A stretch of DNA of 47,047 nt from contig JARKPC010000165.1 in assembly GCA_029975435.1 (NCBI GenBank), positions 1 to 47,047 of the forward strand, written 5' to 3'. The notes beneath the pieces are model-generated. The model ran no database searches. It had not been told where the DNA came from and worked only from the letters and a program-made list of their open reading frames with translations. This document shows positions 35,211 to 44,164 of the stretch, one piece after another. The stretch is from Propionivibrio sp. (GTDB lineage: Bacteria > Pseudomonadota > Gammaproteobacteria > Burkholderiales > Rhodocyclaceae). The stretch's first letter is position 1. Every line of letters begins with the position of its first letter. The position numbers were made by a program, and so were the translations under genes.

Positions 35211-35891
35211 TCAGGCTCCCTTCTTTGCGCCCGGCCGCCAGGCGTACAGCGCCAGAAGCACGAGGAAGGAGAAAACCAGCATCACCGCCGAGAGACGATG
35301 CGCTTGTGCGTATTCGAGCGCTTCGACATGGTCGTAGATCTGCACCGAAGCGACGCGCGTCACGCCCGGCAGGTTGCCACCGATCATCAGCACCACGCCG
35401 AATTCGCCGACGGTATGCGCGAACGTCAGAATCGATGCGGTCAGGAAGCCGGGCAGGGCGAGCGGCACGGCGACGGTGAAGAAGGCGTCGAGCGGCGAGG
35501 CGCGCAGCGTCGCGGCGACTTCCAGCGGTCGCTCACCGATGCCCTCGAACGCCGTTTGCAACGGCTGCACCATGAACGGCAGCGAGTAGAACACCGAAGC
35601 GACGACCAGCCCCCAGAAGGTGAAGGGGAGCCGTCCGAGTCCCAGCGCTTGAGTCAGTTGCCCGACCGGGCCGTGCGGCCCCATCGCCAGCAGCAGGTAG
35701 AAGCCCAGCACCGACGGCGGCAGCACGAGCGGCAGTGCGACAACCGCGCCAATCGGGCCTTTCAGCCACGTCTTGGCGCGTGCCAGCCACCAGGCGATGG
35801 GCGTGCCGATGAGCAGGAGGATGAATGTGACGATCGAGGCCAGCCGCACGGTGAGCCAGATGGCCTGCAGGTCGCTATCCGAAAGCAACAT
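35211..35891 (-). CDS. modB: Molybdate importer permease ModB
   Basis: A 226-residue permease with about six helices and the coupling loop EVAATLRASPLDAFFTVAVPLALPGFLTA. LARAKTWLKGPIGAVVALPLVLPPSVLGFYLL and HTVGEFGVVLMIGGNLPG are ModB hallmarks. It follows the TauE/SafE gene by 11 bp, with AAAGGAAT upstream. Confidence 0.95.
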   Translation of the reverse strand: MLLSDSDLQAIWLTVRLASIVTFILLLIGTPIAWWLARAKTWLKGPIGAVVALPLVLPPSVLGFYLLLAMGPHGPVGQLTQALGLGRLPFTFWGLVVASVFYSLPFMVQPLQTAFEGIGERPLEVAATLRASPLDAFFTVAVPLALPGFLTASILTFAHTVGEFGVVLMIGGNLPGVTRVASVQIYDHVEALEYAQAHRLSAVMLVFSFLVLLALYAWRPGAKKGA

Positions 35892-35902
35892 TTCTATTCC
35901 TT

Positions 35903-36709
35903 TCAGTGTCGGGCGTGTTGAAACGTCTTGATGGCGGAAACCAGCAGGATCGCGCCGAGCAGGGCCATCAGCACGCGCGTCGGGATCAGCCCGAGCAGCA
36001 GGCCGCCGATGGCTGCGCCGAGGACCGAACCCGCCGCCATCCAGCGGAACAGCGTCTGTTCCTGCCGCAGTACGGCGAAGGCGTCGGATTGGGTGTAGCG
36101 GCAGAAGCCGACGACCATCGTCGGCAGGCTGATGGCCAGCGAAACGCTGCCTGCGAGCTTGATGTCGAGTCCATACAGCAGAACAAGGGTCGGGATCAGC
36201 AGTTCGCCCCCGGCAACGCCGAGCAGCGCGGCGACCACGCCAATACCGAAGCCGGCCGCCAGCCCGGCGAGCACACGCGGGATGAAATCCTCAAACAATG
36301 GCGATCCGCCTCCGTGCAACCCGAACCACGCCTCCGCGAGCATGACCAGTGACAGGCCGGCCAGCATGACCATGACGACCCGGTCGAGCCAGCGCCGCGG
36401 CAGGGTCATCGCGTGTCCCGCCGCCCACCACGCCCCGACGAGGCTGCCGCCGAGCAGGTTGAGCGCCACGTCGGCATGGGCGGCGAGTTGGTCGAATGGG
36501 ATCGCCTTGACGCGGAAGATGAGCGCCGCGGCCACGACCACGAGGCTCATGCCCTTGTTCAGGATGACCGCGCGCAGGGTGTCGAGCTTGAACACGCCGA
36601 CGAGCACGGGCAGGCGGAACTCCGCGCCGCCGAGGCCGATAAGCCCGCCGAGCGTGCCGATCAGCGTGCCGGCGATGAAGCCGTACCGTGAGCGAAGTTG
36701 CTTGTCCAA
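35903..36709 (-). CDS. TauE/SafE-family membrane protein within mod operon
   Basis: A 268-residue membrane protein with eight helices. The two family repeats start GTLIGTLGGLIGLGGAEFRLPVLV and GFGIGVVAALLGVAGGELLIPTLVLLYG. The family includes sulfite and other oxoanion or C2-compound exporters. It starts with TTG at 36709, preceded by AGGA, 9 bp after modA, and is 11 bp before modB, so it is truly inside the operon. An oxoanion role (sulfate, tungstate or molybdate balance) is inference. Confidence 0.9.
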   Translation of the reverse strand: MDKQLRSRYGFIAGTLIGTLGGLIGLGGAEFRLPVLVGVFKLDTLRAVILNKGMSLVVVAAALIFRVKAIPFDQLAAHADVALNLLGGSLVGAWWAAGHAMTLPRRWLDRVVMVMLAGLSLVMLAEAWFGLHGGGSPLFEDFIPRVLAGLAAGFGIGVVAALLGVAGGELLIPTLVLLYGLDIKLAGSVSLAISLPTMVVGFCRYTQSDAFAVLRQEQTLFRWMAAGSVLGAAIGGLLLGLIPTRVLMALLGAILLVSAIKTFQHARH

Positions 36710-36718
36710 TTCCTGTCC

Positions 36719-37483
36719 TTATTTGCGGATTGATTCACCGGGAAGGATGAAACCATACTTTGTCATCACCGCGCGCGCGGCCTTGGTCTCCATGAATCCC
36801 GCGAAGCGCCTGGCCAGCGCGTTGCTCTCCGCGCGTTTGGTGATGATAAAGCCTTGTTCCAGTGGCTCGTGCAGGTTATCCGGAATCAGCCAGTAACCCC
36901 CTTTGGCGGCGAGTTCCGGATTGACAGCCAGCGAAAGGGCGATAATGCCGACTTCTGCATTTCCCGTCTGAACGAACTGCGCCGTGTGGGCGATGTTTTC
37001 GCCGTAGACCAGGCGGGATTCGACCTTTTCCCACAAACCCGAAGCACGCAGGGCTTCCTCGGCGCGTTTGCCGTAAGGCGCATGCTTTGGATTGGCAATG
37101 GCGATACGGGCGATTTTCGGGTCGGTCAGGCTCTCCAGCGTCATCTTTGTCGCGTCCCGGGTAGTGCTCCACAACACGATGCGTCCGACCGCGTAGGGCT
37201 TGACGCTCGACGCCGCCAGTCCGCGTTTGACGAGTTCATGAGCGAACCCGATGTCGGCGGAGAAGAACAGGTCGTAGGGCGCGCCCTGCTGGATCTGCGT
37301 GTGGAATTTGCCGGACGAGCCGTAGATGACTTCGATTTCGTCGCCCGGGCTGGCGCTCCTGAACGATGCGGCGATTTCGTCCATGGCGAACTTGAGGTCG
37401 GCGGCTGCCGCCACGGTTATTTTTTCCGCATGAGCGGAAAACGAAACAAAAAGGGAGATTGCGAGGAGCAGCAAGCGCAACAT
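36719..37483 (-). CDS. modA: Molybdate-binding protein ModA
   Basis: A 254-residue periplasmic protein. Signal peptide MLRLLLLAISLFVSFSAHA, then VAAAADLKFAMDEIAASF and YGSSGKFHTQIQQGAPYDLFFSADIGFAHELVKRGLA, the ModA signature with Ser residues that coordinate the oxoanion. It is 13 bp after modE. AAGGA precedes the ATG. Confidence 0.95.
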   Translation of the reverse strand: MLRLLLLAISLFVSFSAHAEKITVAAAADLKFAMDEIAASFRSASPGDEIEVIYGSSGKFHTQIQQGAPYDLFFSADIGFAHELVKRGLAASSVKPYAVGRIVLWSTTRDATKMTLESLTDPKIARIAIANPKHAPYGKRAEEALRASGLWEKVESRLVYGENIAHTAQFVQTGNAEVGIIALSLAVNPELAAKGGYWLIPDNLHEPLEQGFIITKRAESNALARRFAGFMETKAARAVMTKYGFILPGESIRK

Positions 37484-37496
37484 GGGGGTATTCCTT

Positions 37497-38291
37497 TCAG
37501 TTAGAGACGGCGAGAATTACGTGGGAAGCCTTTATCAGCGCGCAGGCGCGCTGGCCTTCCTTGAGCCCGAGTTCGTGGATGCTTTCGTTGGTGACGGTGG
37601 CCGCCACCAGCTTGCCGCCCGGCAGCTCGATCACCACTTCACCGTTGACCGCGCCTTCCTGGCAGCGCACGACGGTGCCGCACAGGCGGTTGCGGGCGCT
37701 GACCTTGAGCGAATCGTCGGTGCTGACGATGATCCACGGTGCCTTGACGAGAGCATAAGCCTCCATGCCCGGGGCGAGGGCGAGATGCCCGGCGCTGTCC
37801 TCGGTGATGATCGCGGCGAGTTCATCGCCGCCGCCGATGTCGAGAATGACTTCGGCATTGATCGGGCCGTGCTTGACGGATTTGACCTTGCCGAGAAACT
37901 GGTTGCGCGCGCTGGTTTTCATGTCGAATCTCCGGATGAGTTGGTAGTACTGTTCAAAGTCGTCCATGATCTGATCCAGTGCCGCGAGTACCCGTTCGCG
38001 TTCCTTTTCCAGCCGCCGGTAGGCCGTAAGAACACGCCGGCCATACGGCGTCAAACGGGTTCCGCCGCCATGCTTGCCGCCGGTCTGCCGTTCGACGACC
38101 GGATGCTCGGACAGGTTGTTCATGCTCTCCACGGCCTGCCAGGCGGCCTTGTAGCTCATGCCCATGGCGCCCGCAGCGGTCGAGATGGAGCCCGTGGCGT
38201 CGATGCGTTCGAGCAGTTCCAGGTGGTCCCAGCGCTTGCCCCGTGCCAGCAGGGACGGAAACGGCTTGGTCGCGGCGGATGGGTCGGTCAT
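37497..38291 (-). CDS. modE: Molybdate-responsive regulator ModE
   Basis: A 264-residue regulator: N-terminal winged helix (LLERIDATGSISTAAGAMGMSYKAAWQAVESMNNLSEHPVVERQTGGKHGGGTRLTPYGRRVL) and two C-terminal MOP domains, SARNQFLGKVKSVKHGPINAEV and SARNRLCGTVVRCQEGAVNGEV, that bind molybdate. The ATG at 38291 fits the family; a longer frame reaches 38333. First gene of the mod operon; a ModE box lies 31 bp upstream, so it probably represses its own operon when molybdate is plentiful. Confidence 0.95.
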   Translation of the reverse strand: MTDPSAATKPFPSLLARGKRWDHLELLERIDATGSISTAAGAMGMSYKAAWQAVESMNNLSEHPVVERQTGGKHGGGTRLTPYGRRVLTAYRRLEKERERVLAALDQIMDDFEQYYQLIRRFDMKTSARNQFLGKVKSVKHGPINAEVILDIGGGDELAAIITEDSAGHLALAPGMEAYALVKAPWIIVSTDDSLKVSARNRLCGTVVRCQEGAVNGEVVIELPGGKLVAATVTNESIHELGLKEGQRACALIKASHVILAVSN

Positions 38292-38321
38292 GGTTTTCGT
38301 CTTCCAGTTCGTGCGGTTTGT

Positions 38322-38346
38322 CGTTATTACCATACGCTACATAACG
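38322..38346 (-). promoter_or_regulatory. ModE box of the mod operon
   Basis: Inverted repeat CGTTAT-N13-ATAACG upstream of modE. It closely resembles the Escherichia coli modABCD operator (CGTTAT-N12-ATAACG, including CTACATAACG), and the ModE consensus allows one extra spacer base. Confidence 0.75.
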
Positions 38347-38806
38347 CTAGCAACAACAGTGCCTGAATGGTTGTGAGGCGTCTCATTTTGCGACGTCGGC
38401 CTGCAAATCAAAGGTGGGGACGGGCACAGGCGATCCTGGCGAGATGTGCGCGGATTGGCACGTTCCCAACACGGGTTGGGTGAGACGCGACAAATTCGGA
38501 GTCCCGTTCGGGGCGACAGTCGGAAGTCGCCAACCCTGACCACCGATCATTGACGTTTCGACCTGATGTAATCAGGCGGCAATCGGCAATAGCCGGCCGG
38601 CCACCGTCCATCTTCGCTGGTTGTTCCTATGCCGGATCTGCTCCAACACTTGCTGGAAGTACAACGCGAGCTAGTCGGCCATTGCAGACATAAAAACCGT
38701 TGCGAGTGCACATTGCCGCGGCAATCGGGCTACGATGTCGCGCATTACGGGTTGCACTTATAGCCCGATTTAGGATTGTTTTCGACGCTATCTGACTTCG
38801 CACCTC
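38347..38806. other. Intergenic region upstream of the histidine kinase
   Basis: 460 bp. It holds a perfect 10-bp inverted repeat AATCGGGCTA (38723-38732) and TAGCCCGATT (38761-38770), and a 44-codon plus-strand frame from 38629 to 38763 with no ribosome site. I see no supported gene. Confidence 0.5.
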
Positions 38807-40432
38807 ATGCCTTACCCGATGAATTCACTATTTGCGCGCTTCCTATATCAGCGCCTGAACATCCGTATGCGCCTGCTGCTCGTCGGCTTGGTGTGTTTGA
38901 TGGGCTTCGTGGTGCTGACGGTGATGGCTATGCAGTCCGTCCGCCAGCAGATGATTGAGGACCGGGTGACCAAAATTCGTCACATGGCGGAAATCGGTCG
39001 AGGGATTTTGCAATGGCAGTACCAGCGCTTTCAGCGCGGTGAAGTCGATGAGGCTCTGGCAAAGAAAACGGCGTTAGACGAATTACGTGTCTTGCGGTAT
39101 GGGAACAATGAATATTTCTTCGTCGATGACTTTGACTGTGTTTCGATCTTGCTCCCAAATATTCCGGAATGGGAAGGACGCAATTTTACTGACGAGGTTG
39201 ATAGCGACGGGAAACACTTTGTCCGTATCCAGCGCGACACCGCAATGCGCGGGGGCGGCACGGTCTATTACAAATTCCCCAAAGAAAATAGTCAGATCAG
39301 CGTTAATAAGGCTGCCTATGTCCTGCCCTTCAGACCTTGGAATTGGCTGATTGGAACCGGCGTTTATCTGGACGACGTCGACAGAGAAATCCACGAGATA
39401 CTGATGCATCTGCTTGGAGGCTTTGCGCTGGTCGTGCTGATTACTGGCGGTTTGGTGATCGTTATATCGCGAGGAATAACACGGCCACTCAAAAAACTGA
39501 CTCAAGTGATCGGGCGCCTGACCGAGCGGGATTACGATGTCCCCATTGATGGCAGGGAGCGCTCCGATGAAATTGGTGACATAGCCCGCGCCCTGGAGGT
39601 GTTCAAGCAGACCGGGCGTGAATTTGAGGCACTACAGATTGAATTGCGACGTCAGGAGAACGCGGCCAGCGAAGAACGTGCCGCCTGGTTGGAACAACAA
39701 CGCGAGAATGCTGTCCGTTTGGAGCAAACCTCCCGCCTAGTCACGGTTGGTGAAATGGCAACCAGTTTGGCGCACGAACTCAATCAGCCCTTGGCGACCA
39801 TCACGAATTATTGTCGCGGCTGCATTTCCCTGCTTGAAGAAGGTAATCCGAACCGGGAAAACCTGCTTGAACCGATGCGCAAGGCTGCAGATCAGGCACT
39901 CAGAGCTTCCAAAATCATTGCACGTATCCGCATGTACTTGCGACGAAGTGACCCCGTGCTCGATGCCCAAGACTTGAGCGAGATTATCGGGGATACGGTG
40001 TTGCTCGCCGAATTTGACGCACGGCGTCAAGGTATCACGATATGTGTCGACGCGCCGGCATCTTTATCCCCCGTGATGGTTGACCGGATCATGATCCAGC
40101 AGGTCATTCTCAACCTTGTGCGTAACAGTACCGATGCCATGCAAGTCAATGTCTCGAGAGGGCAGCACCTCATCATCAACTCAGTGCAGAAGGATTCATT
40201 CGTCGAGACTCAAGTGATCGATCAAGGACCCGGCATCGCGCCAGAAAACTGGGAAAAGGTATTTCAACCGTTCTTCACAACCAAACCTGATGGGATGGGA
40301 ATGGGGCTGAACATCTGGCAATCCCTGTCATGCTTGCGGTTGGGGCAATCTCTGACCATATCGGGCGACGTAAGATGTATTCCATCGGTGCCGTCTGCGT
40401 CATGGCATATGCCATTCCGTTCTTTTGGCTGA
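38807..40432 (+). pseudogene. Cache-HAMP histidine kinase, 3' end replaced at a deletion junction
   Basis: 541 codons. Residues 20-40 and about 195-220 are membrane helices; between them is an sCache sensor domain (YFFVDDFDCVSILLPNIPEWEGRNF). HAMP follows (TRPLKKLTQVIGRLTERDYDVPIDG), a coiled coil, the H-box LAHELNQPLATI, N-box NLVRNSTDAM, G1 DQGPGIAP, F-box FFTTK and G2 GMGMGLNI. From about residue 503 (near 40312) the kinase homology stops and the DNA becomes an MFS gene read out of frame. The 38-residue tail is therefore foreign, and the usual C-terminal strand and any following response-regulator gene are missing. All catalytic boxes remain, so residual activity cannot be excluded. Confidence 0.8.
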
Positions 40433-40752
40433 TGAACCAAAAATCGACAACTTTGCTGATTCTCGCGTTGGTCGTCGGTTTTGGCGTTATTTGGTCGATG
40501 TATGGTGCGGTTCTCGGAACGCTCTTTGCTGAAAGCTATCCCGCAGATGTGCGCTATACCGGCGTATCTCTTGGGTATCAAATCGGTGCCGCCATTGTTG
40601 GCGGTCCCGCACCGCTGATCGGCACGTGGCTGATGAAGGAATACAACGGAAGTTATGTTCCTGTCGCAGTATTCATCATGATCTGCGGCGTCATTTCTCT
40701 GGTTTCGATCGCGTTTTCCAAGGATAAACACGGCCAGGAACTGGATGACTGA
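40312..40752 (+). pseudogene. 3' fragment of an MFS (MHS-type) transporter gene
   Basis: The frame containing 40330-40752 encodes the last 140-145 residues of an MFS transporter of the metabolite:H+ symporter type: HLAIPVMLAVGAISDHIGRRKMYSIG, then GVIWSMYGAVLGTLFAESYPADVRYTGVSLGYQIGAAIVGG and a final helix. About two-thirds of the gene (the first six or seven helices) is gone. The fragment starts within about 10 bp of where the kinase homology ends. Its neighbours mhpF/mhpE suggest that it once transported an aromatic acid (inference). Confidence 0.85.
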
Positions 40753-40832
40753 CATGGCCCACTCATCAGGGCGTACGCTCTGATCATACCCTTGGTGAGT
40801 GTAGTTCCATTCTCAGAACGGAGATATGCACT

Positions 40833-41780
40833 ATGACGAAAATCAGATGCGCGCTGATTGGGCCCGGGAATATCGGGACGGATCTACTGTATAAATTGAA
40901 ACGCAGTCCGGTATTGGAGCCGGTATGGATGGTTGGCATCGATGCCACATCAGAAGGACTGGCGCGTGCCCGGGATATGGGCCTGAAGACAACGTCGGAA
41001 GGCGTCGATGGTCTGCTGCCGCACGTGGTCGCGGACGGAATCCAGATCGCCTTCGATGCCACGAGCGCCTATGTTCACGCCGAGAATTCGCGCAAGCTCA
41101 ATGCGCTGGGAGTGCTCATGATCGACCTGACGCCGGCCGCGATTGGCCCTTACTGTGTGCCTCCTGTCAATCTCGCCGAACATGTCGGCAAGTGCGAGAT
41201 GAACGTCAACATGGTGACGTGCGGCGGACAGGCCACGATCCCGATGGTAGCTGCTGTGTCGCGCATCCAGAAGGTCGCCTACGGCGAGATCATCGCCACG
41301 GTCTCTTCGAAATCGGCCGGACCGGGTACGCGCAAGAACATCGATGAATTCACGCGGACCACCGCCGGCGCTGTCGAACAGGTTGGAGGGGCGGCCAAGG
41401 GCAAGGCGATCATCATCATCAATCCGGCGGAACCCCCACTGATCATGCGCGACACAGTGCATTGCTTGACGGAGTCGCCCCCGGATCAGGGCGCGATCAC
41501 GGCCTCGATTCAGGCCATGATCCAGGAGGTGCAGAAATACGTGCCGGGTTACCGCCTGGTGAACGGTCCCGTGTTCGATGGCAACCGAGTTTCGGTGTTT
41601 TTGGAGGTTCAGGGGCTGGGCGACTACTTGCCGACGTACGCCGGCAATCTGGACATTATGACGGCGGCGGGGGCGCGGACCGCCGAAATGTTCGCCGAAG
41701 AAATCCTCGCCGGACGAATGGTCCTCGCACCGAAACTCGCCACCGGAACACCGCATCTGGCGGGCTGCGGTGCTCACTGA
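40833..41780 (+). CDS. mhpF: Acetaldehyde dehydrogenase (acetylating)
   Basis: A 315-residue enzyme that converts acetaldehyde, NAD+ and CoA to acetyl-CoA, last step of the catechol meta-cleavage pathway. [20 protein letters not shown] is the NAD-binding motif and the Cys of [10 protein letters not shown] is the catalytic thiol. GGAGAT precedes the ATG. It is 16 bp upstream of the aldolase gene; the two proteins form a substrate-channelling complex in the family (MhpEF, DmpGF, BphIJ). Confidence 0.95.
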   Translation: MTKIRCALIGPGNIGTDLLYKLKRSPVLEPVWMVGIDATSEGLARARDMGLKTTSEGVDGLLPHVVADGIQIAFDATSAYVHAENSRKLNALGVLMIDLTPAAIGPYCVPPVNLAEHVGKCEMNVNMVTCGGQATIPMVAAVSRIQKVAYGEIIATVSSKSAGPGTRKNIDEFTRTTAGAVEQVGGAAKGKAIIIINPAEPPLIMRDTVHCLTESPPDQGAITASIQAMIQEVQKYVPGYRLVNGPVFDGNRVSVFLEVQGLGDYLPTYAGNLDIMTAAGARTAEMFAEEILAGRMVLAPKLATGTPHLAGCGAH

Positions 41781-41796
41781 AGCGGAGAAGATAACT

Positions 41797-42822
41797 ATGA
41801 CAATCCAAGGTCGAAAAATTAAGGTTCACGACATGACTCTGCGCGACGGAATGCACCCGAAACGCCACCAGATAAGTCTTGAGCAGATGAAATCCATCGC
41901 CACTGGACTGGATGAAGCCGGAGTCCCGTTGATCGAAGTGACCCATGGCGATGGACTCGGGGGCGCTTCCGTCAATTACGGATTTCCGGCCCATAGCGAC
42001 GAGGAATATCTCTCGGCCGTGGTTCCCTTGATGCGTCAGGCAAAGGTTTCCGCCTTGCTACTACCGGGTATCGGCACAGTGGATCACCTAAGGATGGCAC
42101 GCGATCTGGGGGTTCACACCATCCGAGTGGCTACCCACTGCACAGAGGCGGATGTTTCCGAACAACACATCACCCAAGCCCGCCAGCTCGACATGGACAC
42201 GGTCGGTTTCCTCATGATGAGTCACATGAGTGATCCGACAACTCTCGTCAAGCAGGCTAGGTTGATGGAAAGTTACGGAGCCAATTGCATCTACGTCACC
42301 GATTCGGCCGGGCACTTGCTGCCCGAGGGGGTAAAGGCACGGTTGGGAGCGGTGCGGGATGCCCTCAAGCCGGAGACGGAGCTTGGCTTTCACGGCCACC
42401 ACAACCTCGCGATGGGGGTAGCCAATTCGCTTGCAGCGATCGAGGCTGGAGCCTGTCGCATTGACGCTGCCGCAGCTGGGCTGGGGGCAGCCGCCGGCAA
42501 CACACCGCTCGAAGTATTCTGCGCCGTCTGCGAGATGATGGGCGTCGAAACCGGGATCAATGTCGCCAAAGTCACGGATGTCGCCGAGGATCGGGTTGTT
42601 CCCATCATGGATTTTCCGATCCGTATCGATCGCGATGCGCTTACGATCGGGTTCGCCGGTGTCTATGGCTCGTTCCTGCTCTTTGCCAAGCGCGCCGCGG
42701 CCAAATACGGCGTGCCCGCCAGAGAAATACTGATCGAACTCGGCCGCCGTGGCATGGTCGGCGGGCAGGAAGACATGATCGAAGATGCTGCTATCACCAT
42801 GGCGAAAACCAGGAGGACTTAA
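41797..42822 (+). CDS. mhpE: 4-hydroxy-2-oxovalerate aldolase
   Basis: A 341-residue DRE-TIM aldolase that splits 4-hydroxy-2-oxopentanoate into pyruvate and acetaldehyde, passing the latter to Mhp[16 protein letters not shown] is the metal and base motif, [11 protein letters not shown] holds the metal-binding His pair. The start at 41797 has GGAGAAG just upstream. Upstream pathway genes (ring-cleavage dioxygenase, hydrolase, hydratase) are not in the window, so the pair may be a remnant of a larger operon or serve another route. Confidence 0.95.
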   Translation: MTIQGRKIKVHDMTLRDGMHPKRHQISLEQMKSIATGLDEAGVPLIEVTHGDGLGGASVNYGFPAHSDEEYLSAVVPLMRQAKVSALLLPGIGTVDHLRMARDLGVHTIRVATHCTEADVSEQHITQARQLDMDTVGFLMMSHMSDPTTLVKQARLMESYGANCIYVTDSAGHLLPEGVKARLGAVRDALKPETELGFHGHHNLAMGVANSLAAIEAGACRIDAAAAGLGAAAGNTPLEVFCAVCEMMGVETGINVAKVTDVAEDRVVPIMDFPIRIDRDALTIGFAGVYGSFLLFAKRAAAKYGVPAREILIELGRRGMVGGQEDMIEDAAITMAKTRRT

Positions 42823-43335
42823 GCTATTCAGCCAAACTGAAACCGCACAGCGCCATATCACTGCAAGGCCGTTCGATTTGAGTAGAACAGCCGACAGAAG
42901 ATTTTCTCTGCAGTGCTAACCAAGACAAGGCCCCTCGCTCAGGGGCTTTGTCTCACTTGGTAATGAAACGCGGGGTCCGAAAGGGAGCGAACAAGGCATG
43001 GGCTGATTAAGATGCCCATGGACGTAGAAATAGACGTGAGGCCATTTAGAAAAAGTAGCTCATATGAAAGTTCACGTTGAGTCTACAAACGATCAAGCGA
43101 TCTCGCCAGATCCGAGCTACCGCAGAAGGACTGCTTGCCAACGCATTGCTGACTGACTCACGCCGCAGGCCGAATGACAGCAAAGGCCGAGGTGCGGGCC
43201 GACATATGAACATCTCGGGCGACGAATCTCGAATGCGTTGAGTTGTTGCGCTCGCGCATTCCGGGCAAAAATGGTGCGCAACGGCTCGCGTTGCGCTTGA
43301 TAGGAGCATCTACGGTTGCACTCGGTTTCTCCGCC
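42823..43335. other. Intergenic region between mhpE and nifQ
   Basis: 513 bp with a bidirectional terminator at 42924-42952 and a CATGGGC/GCCCATG inverted repeat at 42997-43020. No open frame in it has a ribosome site or a recognisable family. Confidence 0.5.
42924..42952. terminator. Hairpin terminator after mhpE
   Basis: A 12-bp stem GACAAGGCCCCT/AGGGGCTTTGTC (one G-U pair) with a 5-nt loop CGCTC, 102 bp after mhpE. The pyrimidine run TTTGTCTC is partly inside the stem. Confidence 0.65.
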
Positions 43336-43881
43336 TCACGCGCCTTCGGGATCAAAACAGATCCGGTAGTCGCAGCACTCCGCGCAGTGCGGCGACTTGC
43401 AGATCAGCACGCCGGCGCTTTCGCATAGCTGGCGGTAGAAGAACTTCTTCCACTTCATGTCCTTGTCGTTCAGCGCGGCGAGTGACGGGAAATGCTTCTG
43501 CATCAGGGCCGAGAGCACCTTGCGGCTGGGCAGGCCCATGTCCTGCCAGAGATGGTTCTCGCCCATCGCTGCCGTGGCGATGGCGTGCGCCAGCCAGGTT
43601 TCCATCTCTTCGCCGCGAGCCCGGTGGGCGAGCAACAGGGCGACGATGTCGTCGAACTCGTCGTATTCAAAAAGCTTTAAATCGCCAGATGTTCCGTTGC
43701 GGCACTCCAGGCCGGGGAAGAAGGCATCGAGCAGATTGCGGAATCCATCTTCGTTCAGGCCGCGGATCAGGGGTTGGCGCTGGGCCAGCATGGATTGGGT
43801 GATGACGCCGGCGAAAGCGATGGTGGCTGGGTCGTCCGGGTAGCGGGCGTGGGCCAGAGGGGGCAAAGAGGGCAGGGGCAT
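43336..43881 (-). CDS. nifQ: Nitrogenase molybdenum-insertion protein NifQ
   Basis: A 181-residue protein with the NifQ C-terminal motif C-x4-C-x2-C-x5-C (CKSPHCAECCDYRIC), which binds a Fe-S/Mo-Fe-S cluster. NifQ delivers molybdenum to the NifEN/NifH step of FeMo-cofactor synthesis. Central features include FEYDEFDDIVALLLAHR and GENHLWQDMGLPSRKVLSALMQKHFP. It is divergent from nifE, with NifA sites between them, and shares the window with the molybdate importer. Confidence 0.95.
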   Translation of the reverse strand: MPLPSLPPLAHARYPDDPATIAFAGVITQSMLAQRQPLIRGLNEDGFRNLLDAFFPGLECRNGTSGDLKLFEYDEFDDIVALLLAHRARGEEMETWLAHAIATAAMGENHLWQDMGLPSRKVLSALMQKHFPSLAALNDKDMKWKKFFYRQLCESAGVLICKSPHCAECCDYRICFDPEGA

Positions 43882-43913
43882 AACGTCTCCTCGATAGTTG
43901 ATGGGTCGTTTCT

Positions 43914-43980
43914 CCGTCGTCCCGGCGGACGCCGGGACCCAGCGCGGCGTACTGGATTCCGGCCTGCGCCGGAATGACGG
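43914..43980. repeat. REP-like palindromic element, copy 5
   Basis: CCGTCGT and ATGACGG arms with two inner hairpins. It falls in the predicted untranslated leader of nifQ. Confidence 0.8.
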
Positions 43981-44002
43981 TGCTGAGCCTTGTCATCACA
44001 AA

Positions 44003-44017
44003 GCAAGACGCTTTCCA
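44003..44017 (-). promoter_or_regulatory. Candidate sigma54 promoter of nifQ
   Basis: On the minus strand TGGAAA-N5-TTGC keeps the essential GG and GC ten bases apart but departs from TGGCAC. It is 122 bp upstream of the nifQ ATG, giving a leader of about 110 nt. Confidence 0.5.
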
Positions 44018-44048
44018 GGTTGGAAACCGGTGTTTTCCGGTACTTGAA

Positions 44049-44064
44049 TGTCGCTTTCCCGACA
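44049..44064. promoter_or_regulatory. NifA upstream activator sequence, nifQ-nifE region, site 1
   Basis: Exact TGT-N10-ACA, 42 bp from site 2 (four helical turns, same DNA face). It could serve both divergent promoters. Confidence 0.7.
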
Positions 44065-44090
44065 ATCGAGCGTGTGTTCCTACGCCTGTC

Positions 44091-44106
44091 TGTCACGATT
44101 GTCACA
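44091..44106. promoter_or_regulatory. NifA upstream activator sequence, nifQ-nifE region, site 2
   Basis: Exact TGT-N10-ACA, centred about 78 bp before the predicted nifE transcription start. Confidence 0.75.
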
Positions 44107-44149
44107 AGCATGCAACGTGCGAAAACCCATGAAAACAGCGTTTTAGCCG

Positions 44150-44164
44150 TGGCACGGCGATTGC
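44150..44164 (+). promoter_or_regulatory. sigma54 (-24/-12) promoter of nifEN
   Basis: TGGCAC-N5-TTGC, a perfect RpoN consensus, 26 bp before the nifE ATG. The leader is therefore very short, about 15 nt, and contains the AAAGGA ribosome site. Confidence 0.9.

Noticed and set aside
38456-38470. TGGCAC in the region upstream of the kinase as a possible sigma54 promoter
   Set aside because: Followed by CAAC and not TTGC at -12, and no NifA-type site is nearby.
38629-38763. 44-codon plus-strand frame starting MPDLLQHLLEVQREL
   Set aside because: No ribosome site, no recognised family, and it ends within the inverted repeat.
43046-43309. 87-codon minus-strand frame upstream of nifQ
   Set aside because: No ribosome site or family; composition does not look coding.
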